From Arabidopsis thaliana (lineage: Eukaryota > Streptophyta > Magnoliopsida > Brassicales > Brassicaceae): a DNA stretch of 64,000 nucleotides. Of this stretch, positions 34,989 to 45,000 are shown one piece after another. The translations under genes and the position numbers were made by a program. How positions within the stretch are numbered: position 1 is the stretch's first letter; every line of letters starts with the position of its first letter. The stretch is from positions 15,351,443 to 15,415,442 of the forward strand of contig NC_003071.7 in NCBI RefSeq assembly GCF_000001735.4, written 5' to 3'. The notes beneath the pieces are model-generated. The model made no database searches. It was given only the letters and a program-made list of their open reading frames with translations, and was not told the DNA's origin.

Positions 34989-35989
34989 AGTTTAGGTTCA
35001 AGAAGATCAAACGAGAAGAGATTTTGTGAAATGTGAAGAAGTTTGTGAGAGGATCAAAGCTTCTTAACACAAAGCTTCTTAACTTGGGGAAGATGATAAA
35101 GTTGTGTAGAAAATGGCAAATGCTCTAGTATATCTACTCTAAATCTCTCATTCTAGACTTAGTAAGCTATGATCACAACAATTACAAACATTATTTCTTT
35201 GACAATGACCCTATACCAAGTTCATTTGATCTTTTTGACTCTCATCCAATTAATTCTCTCTTTATTTTTTGTTTTACTCTTTTAATTCATATGAAACCTT
35301 TCTATTTAAGTATTTTCAATAATAGATGGTTTTGTAGTTTAGGCATTTAAGAAAATTTGAGACTCTTAAACATCCTAATGAGTTGGTGTCTTGCATAGCT
35401 TTTTGCACATGATGCTTTTAACATTACTCATCTTATTTTGGCATCTATTTTTATTAACTAAGAAACATAACAACATTTATATTGTAACAACATTTATATT
35501 TTATACTTTTGTATTACTTATCAAATATACTTTGTTACGTTCAAAATATAAAATATAAATGTTATTTTGGTATCCATTTTATATATTGAACGTAACAACA
35601 TTTATATAATGATTCTCGGTCGATGTCAATATAAACGTAACAATGCTTTTTACTTGGACTTTTGATACTGTCATTACTTGGACTTTTTGATACTGTCATC
35701 AGCAATGGAATAATGCTATTTTAGGGAATTAGTAGTATACATTAAATGGTTTTGTAGTTTGTGCAATTAAGAATTATTTGATTTTTACATGTGAGTTGAT
35801 GTCTTCTTGTACAGTAATCATAATGCTTTTTAACACTCAACTTTTGTTTTTGTTATAATCTAATTAAAATTTTAAATAAAAGCACACATTAGTTTTTAAG
35901 GATTTTGCTTTTCCAATAAACTTTGTTTGAGAACTCTCATAAAAACCTACATTATTTTCAAACTATACAAACGCTAGAAGAAAACATAG
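34989..35989. other. Upstream region of PME14 with duplicated modules
   Basis: About 90 bp around 35335-35425 (ATGGTTTTGTAGTTTAGGCA...GAGTTGGTGTCTTG...ATGCTTTTAAC) is repeated with drift at 35744-35835. A weaker third match lies at about 40780-40880, upstream of the second pectinesterase. A short inverted repeat (ACATTTATATTTTATA / TATAAAATATAAATGTT) lies at about 35490-35560. A 25-bp tandem ACTTGGACTTTTTGATACTG-type duplication lies at about 35651-35700. No coding sequence was seen. Confidence 0.6.
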
Positions 35990-36960
35990 AATTATAGATT
36001 ATAAATATCACCACCTAAGCCATTTGTAATACCACTTGTTGGTTTCGACTCCTCTAGATGATTTGACATTCCATTTTCCAACAATCCAGCATTTTCATCT
36101 TCTTCTTTGTAAAACTTGGTCAATTTAGTCTTTCTAGTTCTAGTGTAAACAATAAAACCATTGACATGAGTTGTTTTAATTCTCTTGCAGCTAGTCCTAC
36201 TCCTATCACCAGCCTCTCCACACTCACTGTCTAAGGCCAACCGCTTAACCGGAGATTGCCAAACCGAACTGATACAGCCGCCTATCGACTCGAGCACAAA
36301 ACCTTCCTCATTGCAACGAATCTACTTAACAACAAAACCCTCCCAAGGAAATCTACACAAAACAGAAAAAAAAAGTGAAGCAAACTGATATTAACAAGTT
36401 ACGAATAGATTTAGCAAAAACCATGGAAGCTACAGAAGGAAAGTGTTTGTCATATGATTCCATTAAAAATGCAGAGAGAGAGATATAAGCTTCTGCATTC
36501 CAAAACCTTCCTTGGCCTATTGTATATTATGGACAGCATTTTGCTAGTTACCCTGCCCCATAATTTTTCGACCAAGATTAAATGGAAAGAGAATCATCAG
36601 CCATGAGCTAAACCAATTTGTCCTTTGTTTAACAGTACTACTTATCAAATCGATACAAAATAATGGCTACCACATAGAGTTCTAATTCTAAATTTCGAAC
36701 TGCAGAGGCACTTACATGAAAATTATCCAATGCCTGAGACAGAACCAATTGGGTTTCAGGAGAAGAAACTTTTCCGCTGATCAGTCTCCATCTTGTTGGA
36801 ATCTACATCAGTTCCCTCTTGCTTCATCTGTATTATTCCCAAAGAAGAATCTGAAAGCTTCTCTGCCCCTCCAAAAAGTAACTTTTGTAATGTGGAGTTG
36901 ATCCTCGTACAGTCCATGGAGCAAAACCAATTTTCTTTAAGCAATTCCTGTCAGAACATC
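35990..36960 (-). pseudogene. Rearranged fragment of the PHD/acetyltransferase gene
   Basis: On the minus strand, 36944-36756 encodes [20 protein letters not shown] and more, nearly identical to exon 46160-46405 of the intact gene. It carries an insertion/shift near its end. This is followed by a copy of that gene's downstream intron (36700-36480 matching about 46470-46760). It then joins directly to a copy of the 5' UTR intron end and first coding exon (36400-35990 matching about 41880-42290: [42 protein letters not shown]). A late exon thus precedes the first exon, with all middle exons missing. The ATG of exon 1 is changed and stops occur, so it is a relic. Confidence 0.85.
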
Positions 36961-37708
36961 ATATAACATCAAAACCTTTGCTTGTAAGACACTTAAACAT
37001 AAAGCTAATGGGCCTCGGTCACGTTCTATAGGCCCAATATGAAAACTTCACAATGGTTATGGCAGTTGGGCTAATATGAATATCCAGCCCAAACGCATAA
37101 ATATCGATTTTTTTGTTTGGTAGTGATAAATATCTATTTTTGATAAAACGTTTACATATTTATATCTTTTAATTTCTTAAAACGTAGAATACCATGTATT
37201 ATACGTATCCCAATCTTATCCAAATTGATTATCCCTAAAAAAGAAAAATGAGATAACAGAAGATCAATGATTAAAACGATGATTTTGTTTTTCTGTGTAA
37301 TTTAATGTCTTTGCAAGTGTAACAACACACATCTGTATTATCCTCAAATAACTCTTAATTATAAGGAAATACATGTTACCAAAAGAAAATTAAGGAGAAT
37401 CATGAGAAATATAGACATGATTGTTAGGAAAGGGAAAATAGAAAATGAAAGTAACCAAATAAAGGAAATATATCTATGAAATTAACATTTTAGAGTTATT
37501 GTCTTTTCTTAAATAAGATTTAACATTTATGTGCTGGATTCTCTCAATGACTATGCGAATGGAATTGTTGAAACGCAGTCATAATATATATCTCATATAA
37601 TAGCAGTCGTTGATTAAACTTTATGAATTCAATTCATTGTTGCTATATTTTTACGTAAATAGATTTTTTTTTTTTTTATGTAACATTTTTAAGGTAATGA
37701 TTGTGTAG

Positions 37709-37908
37709 GTCAACACGATCCCGATCATCCGAAAGGAATAGAAAAATGTTTCCATAAATTTATGGGAGAGCCATGGACACTCGAGTATTTGTGTTGTGTC
37801 GAAGCTCCTTCCATTTGCTTCCCTGAATATGACAAAAAAAGTTGCCTCAAAATATGTCCGCCGCTACGAAAAGGTAGAGCACCGCCTCCGTCACCTAGTG
37901 CAACATAG
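37709..37908 (+). pseudogene. Cysteine-rich peptide copy C, exon 2 only
   Basis: A good acceptor (GTGTAG|GT) opens a 66-codon frame, starting with the GT half of a Cys codon: QHDPDHPKGIEKCFHKF, then EYLCCVEAPSICF, SCLKICPPLRKG and a short Pro tail, ending TAG at 37906. All cysteines of copy A are kept. Upstream sequence resembles the copy A promoter (AACATTTATGTGCTGGATTCTCTCAATGACT at about 37511). The signal-peptide exon with ATGGCTTGTAAG is not found where expected, so the copy is probably dead unless an unrecognised first exon exists. Confidence 0.65.
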
Positions 37909-38171
37909 TCTTCTCTATGAATGCTCATTGAAATGATTAAGCTCTTTGAATTATGTTCTCTCTGATAGTGAAATATCTTCAATTTCAGATTTGTTGGAAA
38001 TGTCTTGATAGAATGATAGAGCTAATTAAACATACCGAAATCTCATATTAAGATATACAGTACATGAGTTTCATCTTCATCGCAAATCAGATCTCAATGT
38101 GACTACATATACTTATAATATGTATGTATCTACATCTAAATGTTTTTTATTCATGTGTATCCTTATATATG

Positions 38172-39758
38172 TTAGTAAAATCCTATAAGATCATCTCCAA
38201 TGTCTTTAGATGTATGCTCAGAGACTATGTTAGTGTGACGGAGCCATTCATCACCATCTATAAAAGATACATCTATGAAAGAAGATGCTTCTGAATCTGT
38301 GAGTTGTTTCCCAAACAAAACCCTCTCTTTGTAATCTGCTCCCGGTCCATAGCATTTATGCTCTCCAAAAGTCACCGTCCTAAAAAATAAAACCCATACA
38401 AGACATAAGTAAGATCTTTTATGTATGTTGAGATGTGTATATATATAGTCTCTTACTTTTCTTTGGTCGAGTCTCCCCAGTTATTCCATCCTTCTGGAGT
38501 AATGATTCCAGACATGTAAGTATTTGAGAACACGACTGTAGCATAGGCTCCCCAAGCTCTTCCAAGCAATATTTCCCCACTGCCATCGATCTTACAATTC
38601 ACAAAAGAGAATCCTGACTGTTCATCTTCTGATTGTCTTCCTTGAGCTGTGATAGATCCGGTAACTCCGGATGTATTCCCCTTTGCTATTGAATTGATAG
38701 TACAATCCTGTTTGCGATTTTAGAGTATTATGGTCATGTTTGGAAAAGGTCATGCATGAATGTGTTTTATCTTTAACCTGGTAGAGTGATCTTCCATTGC
38801 CAAATATAAAATCTATGGACCCTTGAATGAAGCACTCTTTGAAGAAATGTCTTCCTTTATCATCTAGAAGTGTATCTTGAGCCCCATAGAATCCACAACC
38901 ATAAAAGGCAGCTTGGTCTCCTTCAATCCTTAGAGCTACTGCTTGTGCATCAGCTTCACCAGGATCTGGTTCTGGTGCATTGTTCTTACTCCATTCAAAA
39001 CACATACACACATGAAAACTCATATCATTATATGCGTTAGCTAATTAGGTTTAATTGTTGTGACCTCGATATCCTTACCTTGAAACTAATGTTGTAAGCT
39101 GTGAAGTTAGCTGCAAACACTACAAAGGAGAAGCTATCAGCAGTGTTTCCGGCGGATTTTGCTGTGTCGTTCCATTCGATGGATGTGTTTTGATATCCTC
39201 TTCCTTGAATAACAAGGTTTGTCTTGTTTTCATTAACCGTAACCTTTTCCCTGCTTGCTTAAATTGAACTCAAACATTACTAAATATATATATCATATTA
39301 CACTATAAAAGAAAATTATTGAGCAATGGAGATAGGGGAAAAAGAACAAGAGCTTGGAGTTGAAGATAGGACCTATAAGAACCCGAATTAACGATGATGA
39401 GAGTCTTGGAAGAGCTTAAATCAGGGACAACATCAATGGCGCTTTGAACATTGCTGAAGTTACCACAACCATGCAAATCAACAGTCAACACAAGAGAAGT
39501 CTTGTATTGGTGTCTAAGCCTTGACGTCCATTTCTCACAACATTTTATTGGTTCATGGTGGTGATAATGATGATGGTGATGGTGGTGATGGTGATGATGG
39601 TGGTGTTTGTGTCCAAAAAATGTTGAATATTTTGCTAATGCTCCGATAGTTGTAGCTATAGAAGAGAGAGATCTAGAGGATGGCAATTGGATCGTGTAGA
39701 GAGCAAGAATGATGGATAAAAGAGCTATTAGGGTGGTTAAAACCGGTTTGATGGGCAT
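38172..39758 (-). CDS. PME15: Pectinesterase with poly-histidine stretch
   Basis: Five minus-strand exons: 39758-39373, 39250-39079, 38984-38778, 38707-38457, 38379-38172, totalling 1224 nt, 407 aa. An N-terminal hydrophobic segment ([18 protein letters not shown]) acts as a signal or anchor. It is followed by a low-complexity run of 13 His, Tyr and 3 His at about residues 51-67. The catalytic fold then has [31 protein letters not shown] and LGRAWGAYA, so the active-site residues are present. There is no PMEI-like pro-domain. It should demethylesterify pectin in the wall. It is a tandem paralogue of the gene ending at 33264, with the same exon pattern and a longer C terminus. I recall At2g36710. 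Confidence 0.93.
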
Positions 39759-41063
39759 GTTTAAGATAATAGTAGATGGGTTTAGTGTGTCTCAACTAGT
39801 TAAAAGTAAAAAGAGGCCAAATGTTGTTTGGTATTTATACATGTGTGAGGAAGAGTGGCGTGAGAGTAAAGTGAAGGATGGGCTTCGAAGACAGTGTGGT
39901 ACCTTTTTCTTCGTAAATCAGATACGTTTTATCTAAAGTCATTTCTGAACAATTTCGTGATAATTAAACAAAAAAAGTATATACGTCGCTTTAGAAACTT
40001 AGAAAAACTGTGGAATAAGTTTTCTCATAGGCATCTTCAATCGTTTAAGTTAGAGACGCAATAATGGAATAAGATGATGAAGTATTTTTACAAATATCAG
40101 ACGACAATTATGAATATTTTTGACTTACTAAGTATTGTTTTTTTTTGGTTTTGGGTTAGAAAAATCGAAATCTTGTTTTTTTCTTAGACATAACGTCTGT
40201 TTTGCAAGACTTATAACCTGAAAGTTTATAATTTTTTTTCTTTTAAAGACATTTTTACATATGAAATATTTTATGATTTTGCTTAATAGATCATTCCTTG
40301 TTGTATTAACCATCTTGAAAACGAAGTATCACGGCCAGTCGGCTATCATAACAAAAAGAAAAAGAAAAACTTATAATGAAATCTAGCCAAAAGCATATTA
40401 TAAATTTTTATGTAACAATCTATAAAATTTATAAGAGTTCAATTTAGAAATGGGTGACTTATATGATGTTGGAAAAAATAGTTGTTGAGATTATAAGAGA
40501 ATTTTCAAATCAACCGACAGGCGAGCGAGTTGGGGGTGGTACACGCCAAGATGGTTAATGATGCTTAATAAAACCATTTCAAAAGCAACTTTTACTATAT
40601 TTTAATTTTGCGTTGTTTAATAAAATTGTGAGTGTTTTATCTATTTTGGTAAAAAACACTGACTCATTTATTTACAGAAACCACTGAGTTTGACTCGTCG
40701 AAAGAAAAATAATTTCATTTACATAAACAATGCTTTTCTCCATAAACTTTCTAACTCCAAATTTGGTATCGGTATGGTTTTAGGAGATTACATAACAGTA
40801 TGAATTACTTTGAAAAATCTTGAACTATTAACATCTTAATGAGTCGGTTGACGTACTGTATATTTATTCAAGCAATGATGCATGGATCCAGAAACTATTT
40901 TGAGCCGAGGCAAAAATAAACGTAAATTAATAGTATTGAACAATAAATTAAACAAGAAATGAACCGTGTAAATTTGGAAAAAGAAAACATCATTTTTCTA
41001 CGTAATTTATCAACATTGATCTATTTTAAAATTTCAAAGAGTCTTGCAAAACAAATTCGAGTT
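39759..41063. other. Upstream region of PME15
   Basis: AT-rich. No coding frame is supported. Part of it (about 40780-40880) resembles the duplicated module upstream of PME14. The rest is unassigned. Confidence 0.55.
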
Positions 41064-41195
41064 CATCACTTTCTTTCAATATATATCGTCTCGTGAATCC
41101 AAGTGAAATAATTGCCATGAATCATGCAAGATGCACCTTATAAAACAGAATAAATTTATCATTTTTTCCAATGCTAATAACATTAAGGCGAAATA
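41064..41195 (+). pseudogene. Degenerate 3' end of the 2OG oxygenase gene
   Basis: ATCACTTTCTTTCAATATAT and then CGTCTCGTGAATCCAAGTGA align with the last exon of the oxygenase at about 30465-30545 (ACCACTTTTCTTCAGTATAT, then ACTTCTCGTGAACCCAAATGG). The C terminus QYITSREPKWKNFLESRKIHH is still recognisable, with substitutions and a stop. The match continues into the 3' flank (GATAACAT/CTAATAACAT). No other exon of the gene is visible nearby. Confidence 0.7.
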
Positions 41196-42004
41196 AATTG
41201 TTTTATAGACTTACGTTGTATCATGTATGGTTAAAGTCTTAAAGAGATAGAGAATAACAAATACACAAAGTGTATAAAACATAAAGAAGAGACTTGAGAA
41301 ATGAGTTCTCAACCAAATCAAACCGATCACACACGATTAGTAAAAGAAAAATTTAGATTTAACTGCAATAGTTTTATAAATTCTAAAACTACTCATAAGA
41401 GGTTAAACAAAGTTTAAATTTTCAACTCATAATTCCTAACAATTTAACTATAACGCACAACATAAATGCAGTTGTTAATTCTAGGAAAAAAAACAGATTA
41501 GTAAGCGCAAGTTTTCGAAATGGGCATTAGGCCCAATTGATTTATCTTCAAGAAATACCCATTAAAAAGGTTAATATTTACGAAATCTGCCACTGCTCTA
41601 AAGACTGTAATTTACTGCGTTTTTCTCTATCTTCCTTCCTCTCCAGTGGCTGCAAAATCCTAAATCTCACCGAAAAGGATTTTGTATTGTTACATCCTCT
41701 TCTTCTTCCTCCAGATCCATGTATGAAACCTCCCCTGAACCCTAATTTAGCTATCGAATTTGAGATTCGATCCGATGTTTACTTCCAAATCTTCGTTTCG
41801 TCTCTGATAATATAACTCCATCGTAATAGAACTGATTTCAAGACGGTTCGTTTCGTTTTCCTCTATCCCAGATTCGGAAAGCTACCTTGTTTTGAACTCC
41901 ATAGTTTTCCCGAATCTATTCATCACTTGCTACTATCAGTTTGCTTCTTCTGTTCTGTGTAGATTTCCTTGGAGGGGGTTTGTTTTGACGCAGTTTCGTT
42001 GCAA
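41196..42004 (+). promoter_or_regulatory. Promoter and 5' UTR of the PHD/acetyltransferase gene
   Basis: This precedes the ATG at 42005. A likely 5' UTR intron ends at the acceptor TGTGTAG|ATTT (41954-41960). A UTR exon probably lies between about 41590 and 41850. Part of this region is copied in the relic at 36300-36420, which helps define the transcript start region. No separate protein is supported. Confidence 0.5.
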
Positions 42005-45000
42005 ATGAAGGAAGATTTAGTGCCCGAGTCGAACAGTTCGGTTTGGCAATCTCCGGTTAAGCGGTTGGCTGTAGACGGCGAGTGTGGTGAGGCTGGTGAT
42101 AGGAGTAGGACTAGCTGTAAGAGAATTAAAACGACTCAAGTCAATGGTTTTATTGTTTACACTAGAACTAGGAAGACTAAATTCACCAAGCTTCATGAAC
42201 AAGAAGATGAAAATGCTGGATTGTCGAATCATCTCGAGGAGTCGAAACCAACGAGTGGTGTTACAAGTGGCTTCGGTGGTGATATGTGTCGCAGCAGCTC
42301 GGTAGGTGAAACTAACGTTAGTGGGAGCTCTTGTGTTAAGAATACACTTGTTGAGAGCTCCTCCGGGAAAGTCGTTGTGATAGAGCGGTTAGTTACTGGC
42401 GGCTTAGCTGAAAGTCCGGCAGTTGAGACTGACAGTAGCTCATTAGTGGATGTTGTAATTGACGACATCAATTTTGTGGAATTGTTACATGAAGCGATTC
42501 CTGTTGAAATTCTGTCTGAAGGAAGCCTGGATTTTGAGGTGAAAAGACTAGGAACTAAAGTTAGAACCATGGGAAAATCCTATAGCGTCTCGGAGAAGAA
42601 AAAGCATGGATCTTTTAAGCGTACAGCACAGATCTATAAATCTATTGTGAGAATGAAGAAGGTAAATAATTTGGTCCCTGAGAATGTAGAGGTTCTTGCG
42701 GAACCAGACTTTGGCCGTGAGGGATTAGATGAACAGAGTCATTCTGTCAGTCTTGCGGACAAGTCCATTTTAATCCGCAGCAGGCCAGAAACAGTGAGGG
42801 ATCTTTTTGAGACCGGTTTACTCGATGGTTTGTCGGTGGTTTACATGGGTACTGTTAAGGTTGGGCCATTCAGTTTTGTTTTGTATGCTTTTGTGACCAT
42901 TTCATTGTGTCTTGATCTAAAAAGTGAATTGTTTATGTCCCAGTCTCAAGCCTTTCCTCTCCGTGGCATCATTAGAGATGGTGGAATTTTGTGCTCATGT
43001 TCCTCATGTGATTGGGCTAACGTAAGATTTTTTTTTTCCACTCTGCAACTTAGAATGTAGGATGAATTTGATGATCTCTAGTGATTCTATCAGACTTACT
43101 CTCGTATATAAACATTTTCCTTTTTGTAGGTTATTTCAACTTCCAAATTTGAGATTCATGCTTGTAAACAATACCGAAGAGCATCACAATACATTTGCTT
43201 TGAGAATGGTAAGAGCCTGCTAGATGTTCTAAATATAAGTAGGAACACTCCTCTACATGCTCTCGAAGCAACAATTCTGGATGCTGTTGATTATGCATCT
43301 AAAGAAAAACGTTTTACCTGTAAAAGATGCAAAGGTGGGTCTGTTTCTCCCTAGCTTGTTCTAATATTTGTCGACTTCATAGATTTGGTTAAATTGAACT
43401 TTATTACCTGTGCTGTCTAGGTCCCTTCCCTTTCTCCTCTCTTGGCCATAGAGGGTTTCTGTGTAAGTCATGCTCGGAGGTAGAAACTTCTCAGGCCAGC
43501 CTTGCTGCGACAAGGACCTCAACTAGTGCTCCTGCGTGCATAACATCTCCGGTTAAGAGTAGATTGAAGATAACAAGAAAGTTGGTAACCTTTATTCTTT
43601 GTACTCGTTGTCATAAGGTGTCTTTTCTCCTGTTTAGGTTTACATCTTATGTGCAGCGAAAAATGATTTTCTTTGGGCATCATGCATGAGTATAAATATT
43701 CATTTATGTGCTGTCTTGTTTTGCCTTTTCAGGCCATCAGAATCCACGTCAATATCACCAGTATTTATGTCATCACTTGGAAATAGCACTCGAAAGATAA
43801 CAAGAAAGTTGGTACCATTTTGTTGCTTTTTGTTTTGTTATGTATTTTGCATCTTCATCAATCATTGCATGAGAATCTACATTTTCCTAAATCATAAGAT
43901 AGTCTTGATGTTCAATTTTTGTTGTCACTTTAGCATGTTATATTAAATGCATGTCCTTGCTTTTCTTGACTTTGGTTATAAAATCTTAAATTATCACCAT
44001 GCGTCTCAGGGCTTTACGTCAAGCTTTGGTTGGGAAGGCTTATCTCAGTGCTTCTACAAATGTATCTTCACAAAAGAAGTGCCGATCAAAATTTAAGAAG
44101 ATGTTGGTATTTTTACTTCATAATGATGTATTGATGTTAGCGGAACCGACACTGATGATAAAGAGTCTGATTTTGCTGCATCTGGTTTCCTTGTATGTCT
44201 TGAAGGTTGACCCAACATTCTGTGACCCCCAAGGCTTTGAAAAGTGTGTCCCTTTCCGTTTCTTCGAAAAAGAGGAGTTATAGATTAGCAAGAAAGTGGG
44301 TATCATTTATTTATTTATAGCACCTTAATTTTGTTATTCTGGTTGGTTTCCATTTATTAAGTTTTACCTATTTCTCCTTTTTCACAGGGATCAAGGATTG
44401 CACAAGTTAGTGTTTGATAGAGGGGGATTACCAGAGGGAACTGAACTAGGCTACTATGCTCGTGGACAGGTGACTAACTACCTTATCCTCTGTGTGGTTA
44501 TATGGTTGTATCCCTCTTCACCTGGCCTTCTCTTTTAAGACATATATCACTGTGGACAGAAATTGCTCGGAGGCTACAAAATGGGCGCTGGAATATATTG
44601 TTACTGTTGCAAGTGCGAGGTATTTTTGGATATTTTACAAACCACATCATACCCTATCAGTTAGTTCTTAATTTGGCATTTTGCGTGTAGGTGAGCCCCT
44701 CTCTGTTCGAAGCTCATGCAGGCTGGGCATCTCGTAGAAAACCGTGCGAATTTGCTCTTTTGTCTCTTGTATATTGGTTTTGGTACATTCCCTTAGTTAC
44801 TGATTATTCTCTATTTGTTGCAGTTATTTTTACATATATACATCTAATGGTGTATCTCTTCACGAATGGGCAACTACTTTCTCACATGGTCGGAAATATT
44901 CTGCTAATGATAATAACGACTTGTGTGTTATTTGTGCTGATGGTGGAAATCTTTTGCTCTGCGATAGCTGCCCAAGAGCTTTCCACATAGGTAAAGCTGT

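Noticed and set aside
39543-39603. Possible sequencing artefact in the CAT/CAC run
   Set aside because: The run is in frame and flanked by intact coding sequence that splices cleanly into a full pectinesterase.
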